Assembly: GCF_900111965.1 (NCBI RefSeq)
Contig: NZ_FOJT01000005.1
Coordinates: 124,001-188,000, forward strand
DNA length: 64,000 nt
DNA from: Flavobacterium swingsii
GTDB taxonomy: Bacteria; Bacteroidota; Bacteroidia; Flavobacteriales; Flavobacteriaceae
Reading direction: 5' to 3'
The first letter of the stretch is position 1, and the number at the start of each line of letters is the position of its first letter. The notes under the pieces are model-generated. The model ran no database searches. It was given only the letters and a program-made list of their open reading frames with translations, and was not told the DNA's origin. The position numbers were made by a program, and so were the translations under genes. Shown here in pieces: positions 26,135 to 34,601 of the stretch.

Positions 26135-26939
26135 TTTGCTTTTCTTTTTTTACTACAAATACCGATATAAATATACTGGCTTCATATATTAATAACATAG
26201 GAATTGCGACTGTAATTTGACTCACAACATCGGGTGGCGTAACAATTGCTGCAATAATTAAAACAATTACAACTGCATATTTTCTGTAAGTTCTTAAAAA
26301 ATCAGGTGTTACTAATCCTAATTTGGTTAAGAAATAGATAAGGATTGGTAATTCGAAAAATAAACCACTGGCAATAACCGATGTTTTTATCATTCCGATA
26401 TACGAATCGAGATTGAATTCGTTTTTTACGACAGCACTAATTTGAAAGGTTGCCACAAAATTGATAGACATTGGGACAATAACAAAGTAACCAAATAAAA
26501 CCCCTAAAAAGAACAATATAGAAGCTGTGAATATAAATAATTTTGCATTTTGCTTTTCTTTTTCATACAACGCGGGACTAATAAATTTCCATAATTCCCA
26601 TAAAATAAAAGGGAATGCAAGGATAAATCCTGCTGTAATGCAAGTCCAGACAAATACATTTACTTGTCCTTCCATACTAGTGTTTTGAATGACAAATGGC
26701 AATTCGGTAATGCAAATACTATCGGCAAATCCCAAATAATGTGAAGCATCACAAAAAAAACGGTATGTGATAAAATTAGGATTCGTTGGCCCAAACATAA
26801 TAGCATCGAATATATAATCACTAAAAGAATAAACAACACAGGCCATAACAATAATAGCAATTGTACTTCGTACTAATAACCATCTTAATTCTTCAAGATG
26901 ATCCAAAAATGACATTTCGCTGAGATTTTTCTTTGCCAT
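26115..26939 (-). CDS. tatC: Twin-arginine translocase subunit TatC
   Basis: TatC binds twin-arginine signal peptides and forms the core of the folded-protein export pore. The 274-residue protein has six membrane helices. The N-terminal MSFLDHLEELRWLLVRSTIA segment carries the conserved HLEELR signal-recognition motif, and FISPALYEKEKQNAK, GYFVIVP and IAAIVTPPDVVSQ are family blocks. An enlarged first periplasmic loop (about residues 38-90, with the FCDASHYLGF and SICITELPF stretches) is typical of Bacteroidota TatC. The gene shares one base with kdsD upstream and overlaps the AhpD-like gene downstream. TatA is not in the window. Confidence 0.93.
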   Translation of the reverse strand: MAKKNLSEMSFLDHLEELRWLLVRSTIAIIVMACVVYSFSDYIFDAIMFGPTNPNFITYRFFCDASHYLGFADSICITELPFVIQNTSMEGQVNVFVWTCITAGFILAFPFILWELWKFISPALYEKEKQNAKLFIFTASILFFLGVLFGYFVIVPMSINFVATFQISAVVKNEFNLDSYIGMIKTSVIASGLFFELPILIYFLTKLGLVTPDFLRTYRKYAVVIVLIIAAIVTPPDVVSQITVAIPMLLIYEASIFISVFVVKKEKQNEQLSN

Positions 26940-27904
26940 TATACTATTCCTTCTTTTAAAATGTCGTGTAAATGTAAAACGCCAGCATATTTACCTTCGT
27001 TTTCTACAACCAATTGTGTGATAGAAAAATCTTCTAAAATATTAAAAGCATCAACAACCATAGCCGAATATTGAATCGTTTTCGGGTTTTTAGTCATAAT
27101 GTCTTTAGCAGTAAGATGCGAAAAAGTATCATTATTGTTTAGCATTCTTCGAATATCACCATCGGTAATAATTCCAATTACTTTTTCATTTTCTACAACT
27201 GCAGTCACGCCCAAACGTTTTTCTGAGATTTCAAAAATTACATTTTTAATAGATGAATCTGGAGAAACCATTGGTTTGTGAGTCATATCTAGCATATCGC
27301 TTACGCGAAGTAATAATTTTTTGCCCAAAGCTCCACCTGGATGGTATTTTGCAAAATCTTCACTTTTGAAATTCCTCATTTCCATTAAACAAACTCCAAT
27401 AGCATCACCCATTACAAGCTGTGCGGTTGTACTGTTTGTAGGAGCAAGATTTATAGGACAAGATTCGGCATCGACCGTAGTATTTAAAACAAAATTAGAT
27501 TCTTTTGCCAAAAAAGAAGTCATATTTCCAGTAATCGCAATTAATGCGTTACCAAAACGTTTCAAAATAGGAACTAAAGCTTTTATTTCTGGGCTATTCC
27601 CGCTTTTTGAAATGCAAATAACCACATCATCTGGCTGAACCATACCCAAATCACCATGAATGGCTTCGGCAGCATGCAAAAATATACTTGGTGTTCCAGT
27701 CGAATTGTAAGTTGCCACCATTTTTTGTGCAATAATGGCACTTTTTCCTATTCCAGTAACAACCAATCTTCCTTTAGATTGGTATATGATTTCGATAGTT
27801 TTTGCGAAGTCATCGGTAAGATAATCAGTTAGTTTAGCAATTGATTGGCTTTCTGACAACATCGTTTTTTTGGCGGATGCCAATATATTTTCTTTTGATA
27901 TCAA
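26939..27904 (-). CDS. kdsD: Arabinose-5-phosphate isomerase (KpsF/GutQ family)
   Basis: This enzyme isomerises ribulose-5-phosphate to arabinose-5-phosphate, the first step towards KDO for LPS. The 321-residue protein has an N-terminal SIS domain (LVVTGIGKSAIIAQKM, residues about 47-62; IHGDLGMVQPDD; ISKSGNSPEI) and two C-terminal CBS domains (VSDMLDMTHKPMV and MTKNPKTIQYSAMV). The KYHPGGALGKKLLLRV link is diagnostic. The start is a TTG; an ATG 14 codons later would remove a conserved helix. It is the first gene of the kdsD-tatC-AhpD-lptB operon, divergent from recQ. Confidence 0.88.
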   Translation of the reverse strand: MISKENILASAKKTMLSESQSIAKLTDYLTDDFAKTIEIIYQSKGRLVVTGIGKSAIIAQKMVATYNSTGTPSIFLHAAEAIHGDLGMVQPDDVVICISKSGNSPEIKALVPILKRFGNALIAITGNMTSFLAKESNFVLNTTVDAESCPINLAPTNSTTAQLVMGDAIGVCLMEMRNFKSEDFAKYHPGGALGKKLLLRVSDMLDMTHKPMVSPDSSIKNVIFEISEKRLGVTAVVENEKVIGIITDGDIRRMLNNNDTFSHLTAKDIMTKNPKTIQYSAMVVDAFNILEDFSITQLVVENEGKYAGVLHLHDILKEGIV

Positions 27905-27920
27905 AACAGAATATTTTAAA

Positions 27921-27951
27921 TTTGTGTATGTAAAAGAAATTTGTATCTTTA
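27921..27951 (+). promoter_or_regulatory. Candidate recQ promoter
   Basis: TTTG at 27921-27924, a 19-bp spacer and TATCTTTA at 27944-27951 (one mismatch to TAnnTTTG) lie 38 bp before the recQ ATG in the kdsD-recQ divergent gap. Confidence 0.5.
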
Positions 27952-27989
27952 TGTTCCCGCAAATTTATATAAAATACTATTACTAAAGA

Positions 27990-30185
27990 ATGAATTCACA
28001 CGAAATTGATATTCACAAGGAATTAAAAAAATATTTTGGTTTTAACCAATTTAAAGGTTTACAGGAACAGGTGATAAAAAGCATCGTAGGTAAGCACAAT
28101 TCATTTGTAATTATGCCTACTGGTGGTGGTAAATCTTTGTGTTATCAGTTACCTGCACTGATGCAAGGAGGAACGGCAATCGTTGTTTCGCCACTTATAG
28201 CTTTGATGAAAAATCAAGTCGATGCAATACGAAGTTTATCTTCAGAAGCAGGAATTGCTCATGTGCTCAATTCGTCTTTAACAAAAACCGAAATTACTCA
28301 GGTTAAAAAAGATATCTCTTCGGGTTTAACCAAATTATTATATGTGGCACCAGAATCGTTAACAAAAGACGAATATGTTGCTTTTCTTCAAAAAGAAAAA
28401 ATTTCATTCGTTGCTATTGATGAAGCGCATTGTATTTCAGAATGGGGACACGATTTTAGACCAGAATACAGAAACTTAAAAAATATCATAAAATTACTTG
28501 GAGATGTTCCAATTATTGGGCTAACAGCAACTGCTACGCCAAAAGTACAGGAAGATATCCTGAAAAATCTAGATATGCCTGATGCAAATACTTTCAAAGC
28601 ATCATTTAACAGACCCAATTTATATTACGAAGTACGTACCAAAACTAAAAATGTCGAATCAGACATTATTCGTTTTATCAAACAACACAAAGGAAAATCA
28701 GGAATTATATATTGCTTAAGCCGCAAAAAAGTGGAAGCAATTGCACAGGTTTTACAAGTAAACGGAATTTCGGCAGTGCCTTATCATGCAGGATTAGATG
28801 CAAAAACACGAGCCAAACACCAAGATATGTTTCTTATGGAAGATGTCGATGTGGTTGTGGCAACTATTGCTTTCGGAATGGGAATAGACAAGCCAGATGT
28901 TCGTTTTGTGATACACCATGATATTCCAAAATCCTTAGAAAGTTATTACCAAGAAACAGGTCGAGCAGGTCGAGATGGTGGCGAAGGTCATTGTTTGGCT
29001 TACTATTCTTATAAAGATGTCGAAAAGTTAGAAAAATTCATGTCCGGAAAACCAGTTGCCGAGCAAGAAGTTGGTTTTGCCTTATTGCAAGAAGTGGTGG
29101 CTTATGCCGAAACATCTATGTCAAGACGTAAATTCTTATTGCATTATTTTGGAGAAGAATTTGACAACGAAACAGGTGATGGTGGCGATATGGATGACAA
29201 TATGCGCAATCCAAAAGTGCAGGTTGAAGCCAAAGATCAAGTTGTAAAATTAATAGAAGTAATTCGCGATACCAAGCACATATACAAATCGAAAGAAATT
29301 GTATATACACTTATGGGGAAAATAAATGCGATGATTAAGGCACATAAAACTGATGCTCAAAAACTTTTCGGTATTGGTAAAGACCACGATGAGAGGTATT
29401 GGATGGCAGTTTTAAGATTGGCTTTAGTCGACGGATTATTATCAAAAGACATAGAAACCTACGGTATTATTAAGGTCACAGATAAAGGATTGGATTTTAT
29501 AAAAAAGCCACAATCATTTATGATGTCCGAAGACCACGAATATAGTGAAACCGAAGATGAGGCGATTGTGTCAGCATCAAAAGTATCAGGAACTGCCGAT
29601 GAAGCTTTGATGTCTATGTTGCGCGATTTGCGTAAAAAAGTAGCTAAAAAACTAGGAGTTCCTCCGTTTGTAGTGTTTCAAGATCCATCACTCGAGGATA
29701 TGGCACTCAAATATCCTATCACTTTAGATGAATTAAGTAATGTTCACGGAGTAGGAGAAGGCAAAGCCAAGAAATACGGAAAAGATTTTATAGAACTCAT
29801 TTCTCGTTATGTAGAAGATAATGAAGTGATGCGTCCAGACGATTTGGTTGTCAAATCTACGGGAGCAAATTCAGTGAATAAACTGTACATTATTCAGAAT
29901 ATCGACAGAAAATTATCGCTCAAAGACATTGCCAAAGCAAAAGGTTTGGATATGAATACTTTGCTCAAAGAAATGGAGCAGATTGTAAATTCTGGAACCA
30001 AACTAAATATAAAATATTGGATTGATGAAATGCTAGACGACGACCAGCAAGAAGAAATTCATGATTATTTTATGGAATCCGAATCCGATGATATAGAAGA
30101 CGCGCTCAAGGAATTTGATGGCGATTATGATATTAATGAATTGCGATTAATGCGAATAAAGTTTATTAGCGAAGTAGCAAATTAA
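27990..30185 (+). CDS. recQ: ATP-dependent DNA helicase RecQ
   Basis: RecQ unwinds DNA 3' to 5' and acts in recombination and fork repair. The 731-residue protein has helicase motif I MPTGGGKSLCYQLPALM (residues about 42-58), the DEAH box in AIDEAHCISEWGHDFRPEY, motif III GLTATATPK, and the motif V-VI region with GMGIDKPDVRFVIHHDIPK and QETGRAGRDG. A winged-helix region and an HRDC domain (about 530-605; LRKKVAKKLGVPPFVVF) follow. The zinc-binding four-cysteine cluster normally near residues 340-390 is not evident, as in other Bacteroidota RecQ proteins I know of. A further 100-residue C-terminal extension is acidic at its end. Confidence 0.92.
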   Translation: MNSHEIDIHKELKKYFGFNQFKGLQEQVIKSIVGKHNSFVIMPTGGGKSLCYQLPALMQGGTAIVVSPLIALMKNQVDAIRSLSSEAGIAHVLNSSLTKTEITQVKKDISSGLTKLLYVAPESLTKDEYVAFLQKEKISFVAIDEAHCISEWGHDFRPEYRNLKNIIKLLGDVPIIGLTATATPKVQEDILKNLDMPDANTFKASFNRPNLYYEVRTKTKNVESDIIRFIKQHKGKSGIIYCLSRKKVEAIAQVLQVNGISAVPYHAGLDAKTRAKHQDMFLMEDVDVVVATIAFGMGIDKPDVRFVIHHDIPKSLESYYQETGRAGRDGGEGHCLAYYSYKDVEKLEKFMSGKPVAEQEVGFALLQEVVAYAETSMSRRKFLLHYFGEEFDNETGDGGDMDDNMRNPKVQVEAKDQVVKLIEVIRDTKHIYKSKEIVYTLMGKINAMIKAHKTDAQKLFGIGKDHDERYWMAVLRLALVDGLLSKDIETYGIIKVTDKGLDFIKKPQSFMMSEDHEYSETEDEAIVSASKVSGTADEALMSMLRDLRKKVAKKLGVPPFVVFQDPSLEDMALKYPITLDELSNVHGVGEGKAKKYGKDFIELISRYVEDNEVMRPDDLVVKSTGANSVNKLYIIQNIDRKLSLKDIAKAKGLDMNTLLKEMEQIVNSGTKLNIKYWIDEMLDDDQQEEIHDYFMESESDDIEDALKEFDGDYDINELRLMRIKFISEVAN

Positions 30186-30187
30186 TT

Positions 30188-30234
30188 GAAAGTCATAAAG
30201 TTTAAGAATCATTTTTTTAGACTTTATGACTTTC
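30188..30234. repeat. Inverted repeat after recQ
   Basis: GAAAGTCATAAAGT (30188-30201) is perfectly complementary to ACTTTATGACTTTC (30221-30234) across a 19-base loop. It lies between convergent recQ and the small hypothetical gene and could serve as a terminator, though neither strand has a clean U-tract. Its core AAAGTCATAAAGT recurs at the end of prmC (54853-54865). Confidence 0.6.
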
Positions 30235-30246
30235 GGCTTTAAGACA

Positions 30247-30486
30247 TTAGACTACATAAACCTCTCCACGATGCGGTTTCAAAGCATCACGAACAGCAAT
30301 CATATTCTCATCGGTTACCACCATAAATGCGATGGCGTGCATATCGTTTATCACTTCAAAACCTGTAATGTTTAAAGGGAATTTTTCGATAGCAATATAT
30401 TCTTTAAGATGAATTTCGTGATGTTCAGCAGTTTTTTCGGAAGCTTGTCCTCTAAAATCCCAAATTAGTTTTATTTGTCTAGACAT
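30247..30486 (-). CDS. Small conserved-looking hypothetical protein
   Basis: A 79-residue soluble protein starting MSRQIKLIWDFRG and rich in His and Glu in its first half (EKTAEHHEIHLKEY). The second half alternates hydrophobic residues (AIAFMVVTDENMIAVRDAL) in an alpha/beta pattern. No known motif was recognised. Codon use and the ATG start resemble neighbouring genes, so it appears real rather than a chance frame. It is transcribed towards recQ and lies 37 bp from the start of, but downstream from, the SRPBCC gene, with which it may share a message. Confidence 0.6.
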   Translation of the reverse strand: MSRQIKLIWDFRGQASEKTAEHHEIHLKEYIAIEKFPLNITGFEVINDMHAIAFMVVTDENMIAVRDALKPHRGEVYVV

Positions 30487-30523
30487 TTTATAAAGTTTCT
30501 AAGGCGTAAAGTTACAAAGATTA

Positions 30524-30973
30524 TTACGCATCAGGAATTTCTGGCTCTACCAATTTTTTTAATTTTTCAAGAGATTCCTGCCATCCAAGGTAGCACATCT
30601 CTGTGGGAATAACAGATGGTATGTTTTCTTGTACTATTTTTATCTCTGTACCACATGAAACTTTTTTTAGCCAAACTGAAGTCATCATTTCACCAGGCAA
30701 ATTTGGATCATCAAATGTGTCAGTGTATTTAATAAATTCATTTGGTTTAAGGTCAATGTATTTACCGCCAAAAGAATGTCCGTTTCCTGTCGTGAAATTA
30801 ATAAAAGACATTTTAAAACTGCCACCTATTTTTACGTCCATGTTGTGAACTACGCATAAGAAACCATAAGGAGGAATCCATGAAGCCATTGCATTTGCAT
30901 CTGTAAATGCGCGATAAATTTTTTCCGGAGAAGCCGTTATCACTCGATGTAACGACACACTATTATTTTCCAT
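30524..30973 (-). CDS. SRPBCC/AHSA1-type START-fold protein
   Basis: The 149-residue protein has the AHSA1-like SRPBCC layout: the opening VSLHRVITASPEKIYRAFTD, a WIPPYGF turn, GGSFKMSFINF and a long ligand-covering C-terminal helix beginning MCYLGWQESLEKL. These helix-grip proteins bind hydrophobic ligands or chaperone clients; in bacteria most have no assigned role. No signal peptide is present, so it acts in the cytoplasm. It precedes the small hypothetical gene by 37 bp on the same strand. Function beyond the fold is unknown. Confidence 0.8.
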   Translation of the reverse strand: MENNSVSLHRVITASPEKIYRAFTDANAMASWIPPYGFLCVVHNMDVKIGGSFKMSFINFTTGNGHSFGGKYIDLKPNEFIKYTDTFDDPNLPGEMMTSVWLKKVSCGTEIKIVQENIPSVIPTEMCYLGWQESLEKLKKLVEPEIPDA

Positions 30974-31074
30974 GATAATTTATTTTTTCTTACTAAATTA
31001 CAAAAAAAATCAGTTATGATTAATTTATAAATGTCCGAAAGATGTGTCGTGTGTCTAATATTGCTGCTAACTCA

Positions 31075-31105
31075 TTTATAAATCCACTTCAAATTCTTAC
31101 TTTTG
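31075..31105 (+). promoter_or_regulatory. Candidate promoter for the FAD oxidoreductase
   Basis: TACTTTTG (31098-31105) matches TAnnTTTG exactly; a TTT at 31075-31077 lies 20 bp upstream as an imperfect -33 element. The ATG is 22 bp downstream. Confidence 0.5.
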
Positions 31106-31127
31106 TAATCGAATCTACTTTACAAAA

Positions 31128-32690
31128 ATGCCTAAAGAACTTTTACTACAAGTTACACCCGAAATTGCTGCAAACGAAAGTTTGTTAAAAGACTATTTGT
31201 CGAAACAAATAAAAGTTTCTGTAAAAGATATTCAGCATATTTCTATTTTAAAACGTTCTATCGATGCGCGTCAGAAAGCCATTAAAATCAATCTAAAGAT
31301 CAATATTTTTCTTCAAGGAGAAAATTTTGTTGAACAAAAAATAGAACTTCCAGAATATAAAGATGTTTCAACTTCGCAAGAAGTAATTGTAATAGGAGCA
31401 GGACCAGCAGGACTTTTTGCAGCGTTGCAACTCATAGAATTAGGGTTAAAACCAATAGTCATCGAACGAGGAAAAGACGTTCGTGGTCGTCGTCGAGATT
31501 TAAAAGCCATCAATGTTGACCATATTGTAAACGAAGATTCTAATTATTGTTTTGGCGAAGGCGGAGCGGGAACGTATTCCGACGGAAAATTATACACTCG
31601 TTCTAAAAAACGTGGCGATATAGATAGAATTCTAAAATTACTCGTTGCTTTTGGTGCCACACCAGATATTTTGGTAGAAGCCCATCCGCACATTGGAACC
31701 AATAAATTACCACAAATTATTCAGGATATTCGAGAAAAAATCATCGAAATGGGAGGAAAAGTCCTTTTTGAAACTCGTGTAACGGATATTTTAGTCAAAA
31801 ATAATGAAGTGCAAGGCGTTGTAAACCAAAACGGAGATACAATTGTTGCCAATAAAATAATCTTAGCCACAGGACATTCTGCTCGTGATATTTTCGAATT
31901 ATTAGACAGAAAAAAAATATTTATCGAAGCAAAGCCATTTGCACTTGGCGTTCGTGCAGAACATCCACAAAGTTTGATTGACCAGATTCAATATTCATGT
32001 GATTATCGAGGCGAACATTTGCCGCCAGCTCCGTATTCTATTGTGAAACAGGTAAATGGTCGCGGAATGTATTCGTTTTGTATGTGTCCTGGTGGAGTCA
32101 TTGCACCTTGTGCGACGAGTCCAGGCGAGGTTGTAACCAATGGTTGGTCTCCATCTAAAAGAGATCAGGCTACTGCCAATTCCGGAATTGTAATCGAATT
32201 AAAGCTAGAAGATTTTAAACCATTTGCAAAATTTGGTGCTTTGGCTGGAATGGAATTTCAAAAAAGTATCGAGCAAAATGCGTGGCATTTGGCTGGAGAA
32301 ACTCAAAAAGTTCCGGCACAACGAATGATTGATTTTACACAGAATAAAGTATCAAAAGAAATTCCAAAAACATCTTATGTTCCTGGAACTACTTCGGTAG
32401 AAATGGGTCAGGTTTTCCCAGGTTTCTTATCACAAATATTGCGAGAAGGTTTTTCGGAATTCGGAAAATCGATGAAAGGTTACTTAACTAATGAAGCCAT
32501 TTTGCACGCGCCAGAATCTAGAACATCTTCGCCAGTTCGAATCCCGAGAGACGAAATTACCTTAGAACATTTGCAAATAAAAGGACTATATCCTTGCGGT
32601 GAAGGAGCAGGTTATGCCGGTGGAATTATTTCGGCAGCTATCGATGGAGAGAAATGCGCTTTGAAAATTGCCGAGAGTTTGTTGCGATAA
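31128..32690 (+). CDS. FAD-dependent oxidoreductase (COG2509-type)
   Basis: A 520-residue flavoprotein. An N-terminal 85-residue domain (KQIKVSVKDIQHISILKRSI, an alpha/beta region) precedes the dinucleotide-binding motif VIVIGAGPAGLFAALQL near residues 86-102. NYCFGEGGAGTYSDGKLYTR and the late GLYPCGEGAGYAGGIISAA FAD-contact segment are characteristic of uncharacterised FAD-dependent dehydrogenases of the HI0933/COG2509 group. There is no membrane segment. Substrate is unknown. It stands alone between divergent SRPBCC and the following mscS, which has its own -7 box. Confidence 0.82.
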   Translation: MPKELLLQVTPEIAANESLLKDYLSKQIKVSVKDIQHISILKRSIDARQKAIKINLKINIFLQGENFVEQKIELPEYKDVSTSQEVIVIGAGPAGLFAALQLIELGLKPIVIERGKDVRGRRRDLKAINVDHIVNEDSNYCFGEGGAGTYSDGKLYTRSKKRGDIDRILKLLVAFGATPDILVEAHPHIGTNKLPQIIQDIREKIIEMGGKVLFETRVTDILVKNNEVQGVVNQNGDTIVANKIILATGHSARDIFELLDRKKIFIEAKPFALGVRAEHPQSLIDQIQYSCDYRGEHLPPAPYSIVKQVNGRGMYSFCMCPGGVIAPCATSPGEVVTNGWSPSKRDQATANSGIVIELKLEDFKPFAKFGALAGMEFQKSIEQNAWHLAGETQKVPAQRMIDFTQNKVSKEIPKTSYVPGTTSVEMGQVFPGFLSQILREGFSEFGKSMKGYLTNEAILHAPESRTSSPVRIPRDEITLEHLQIKGLYPCGEGAGYAGGIISAAIDGEKCALKIAESLLR

Positions 32691-32720
32691 AATTTCTAAA
32701 ATTGAAGCCTAATTATTTTG

Positions 32721-32728
32721 TAGATTTG
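32721..32728 (+). promoter_or_regulatory. Candidate -7 box for mscS
   Basis: TAGATTTG is an exact TAnnTTTG match 20 bp before the ATG. The nearest upstream TTG (32702-32704) leaves a 16-bp spacer, shorter than usual. Confidence 0.4.
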
Positions 32729-32748
32729 ATAAAATTAAAAAATAGCAA

Positions 32749-33552
32749 ATGTCAATTATTGTAAATAAAGTCATAGAGTATGTAGAAAGAAATGTGAATA
32801 CGCTAATTGAATATTCGCCTAAACTAGTTACTGCTTTTTTTATTCTGGTGGTAGGTCATTATGCTATTAAAATTTTTAAAAAATTAGTTAATAGGAAAGC
32901 ACTAAAAAGAGAATTCGAACCCACACTTTCTAAATTTCTTATAGATATTCTTATTTGGTTGTTGCGTGTTTTACTTTTTGTAACTTTTATCTCTAAGTTA
33001 GGAATAGAAACCGCTTCTTTTGTAGCAATTATTGGTGCTGCAGGTTTAGCGATTGGTCTTTCTTTGCAAGGTTCATTGTCTAATTTTGCGGGTGGAATTC
33101 TTATTATATTGTTCAAACCATTTGAAGTAGGTGACTCAATCGAAGCGCAAGGTGTTTCGGGAACAGTTTTAGAAATTCAGATATTTGTAACCAAATTATT
33201 AACAGGAAATAACCAAACGATATTTATACCAAATGGCAGTTTGTCTAACGGGAATATTATAAATCACTCGCTCGAAGGAACTCGTCGTGCAGATTTATCG
33301 ATTTCAGTGTCGTATGATGCCGATTTGAAAAAAACAAAAGAAATTATTATGACCGTTTTAACTCAGAATGAAAAAATATTACAAGAACCTGCATCTTCAG
33401 TAGAAGTTTCTGCACTTACGGAAACAAGTGTAAAATTAGCTATCAGACCTTGGGCAAATAATGAAGATTTTTCTAAAGTTTGTGCTGAAACTTTAGAAAA
33501 TTGTAAGACTGAATTGGGTAAAGCTGGAATTGTAATCGAAAAAAAGTCGTAA
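32749..33552 (+). CDS. mscS: Small-conductance mechanosensitive channel
   Basis: A 267-residue inner-membrane channel that opens under membrane tension to release solutes. Three N-terminal helices end in the pore helix region FVAIIGAAGLAIGLSLQGSL and SNFAGGILIILFKPFEVGDSIE, the MscS signature of alternating Gly and Ala plus the beta-domain entry. The cytoplasmic domain carries FIPNGSLSNGNIINHS, matching the family PNxxxxxxxIxN element. Length fits E. coli MscS (286 residues). Its stop codon is followed directly, with no spacer, by the stop of the convergent neighbour. Confidence 0.9.
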   Translation: MSIIVNKVIEYVERNVNTLIEYSPKLVTAFFILVVGHYAIKIFKKLVNRKALKREFEPTLSKFLIDILIWLLRVLLFVTFISKLGIETASFVAIIGAAGLAIGLSLQGSLSNFAGGILIILFKPFEVGDSIEAQGVSGTVLEIQIFVTKLLTGNNQTIFIPNGSLSNGNIINHSLEGTRRADLSISVSYDADLKKTKEIIMTVLTQNEKILQEPASSVEVSALTETSVKLAIRPWANNEDFSKVCAETLENCKTELGKAGIVIEKKS

Positions 33553-34548
33553 TTATCTTAAATTAATAGCTTCATCTCGAACAGTTATATTTTTTTGTTC
33601 TAAATGAGAGATTAATTTTTTCCAAGTTTTAGTTCTTAGACTACTCGCTGAATATACATTCGTTTTATAATTGTTGTTAATAATTCTCAGGCAAATAGTT
33701 GAACGTTGAGGAGTATCAATTACGATTTCCTTGATGTCTTCAATTCTATGAATTTTATTTTTCCAGAACCAAATACTATTTTTAACTACCAAGAATTTAT
33801 CAGTCAGTATAAAGTAATTAATGCCAAAACTAATAAGACCACCCAATATTAGAAAAACAAAACTTAATATGATATACGGAGCTATCATATTGACTTTGGA
33901 GGGGATTCTATATATATAAATAAAATATAAAGGACTAGCTAGAAATCCGTAAAATAATATTCCAGTTAAGGAGAATAAATGATTGTCATTAAAAATCTCA
34001 CCTTTTTCTAATTTGATACTTTCTATTTGATTCGGTGGATTATAAATTTCAAAATATAGATTGTTGAATGTTGATGATTTATCGATTAATATTTGCTTGG
34101 CTCTTTCTAAAACTATTCTTATTTCAGAAGAATTAGAATACTGTTCAATCCATAAATGTTTTATTTCTCCATTTTTAAAATTAAAAGTTGTGGTTTCTGA
34201 TGGAGAATAATAAAACTTCCAAAATTCTTTTTTCCCAGTTAATTCAATATTCTCAATGTCATTCCAATCGTGTTTTGTTGAATTGAAAATCGTTGAAAAC
34301 TTTATCCCATCTCTGTCTATTGTAAACCTAGGAAAACGGTTTAGTAATCTTATGAGTAGAAAAATGATTAAAAGTAAAGACAAAATGGGGATAAAAACAC
34401 CAGTAGTATCATTCGTTTTCCCTGTCTCAAGATTATTAATTGTTGAAATTATTAGTGGAATTCCAAAGATTCCAAAGAAGGCTAGAGGAAAAAGTGCAAT
34501 TACAATAAATGGTGCTAATATCAATTTGCTTTTAAGTATATCCTTCAT
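33553..34548 (-). CDS. Membrane protein with two PH-like (DUF304-type) modules
   Basis: A 331-residue protein in which a two-helix hairpin followed by a beta-rich domain occurs twice. Helices near residues 10-32 and 50-68 precede FTIDRDGIKFSTIFNSTKHDWNDI; a second pair near 190-215 and 222-250 precedes YFILTDKFLVVKNSIWFWKNKIHRIEDI. Helix pairs with a hydrophobic-aromatic beta-domain of the 'DGI..' or 'TDKFL' type are the architecture of bacterial PH-like (bPH) proteins. No enzyme motif is visible. It stands alone between mscS and the pseudouridine synthase gene; function unknown. Confidence 0.6.
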   Translation of the reverse strand: MKDILKSKLILAPFIVIALFPLAFFGIFGIPLIISTINNLETGKTNDTTGVFIPILSLLLIIFLLIRLLNRFPRFTIDRDGIKFSTIFNSTKHDWNDIENIELTGKKEFWKFYYSPSETTTFNFKNGEIKHLWIEQYSNSSEIRIVLERAKQILIDKSSTFNNLYFEIYNPPNQIESIKLEKGEIFNDNHLFSLTGILFYGFLASPLYFIYIYRIPSKVNMIAPYIILSFVFLILGGLISFGINYFILTDKFLVVKNSIWFWKNKIHRIEDIKEIVIDTPQRSTICLRIINNNYKTNVYSASSLRTKTWKKLISHLEQKNITVRDEAINLR

Positions 34549-34570
34549 TTTTTTGTTTTAGTATATAGCC

Positions 34571-34592
34571 ATACTCATAACTAAATGAGTAT
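34571..34592. repeat. Small palindrome between rluF and the PH-like gene
   Basis: ATACTCAT and ATGAGTAT pair across a 6-base loop downstream of the pseudouridine synthase gene. A weak terminator is possible, but no U-tract follows. Confidence 0.35.
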
Positions 34593-34601
34593 TTATTAAA
34601 T

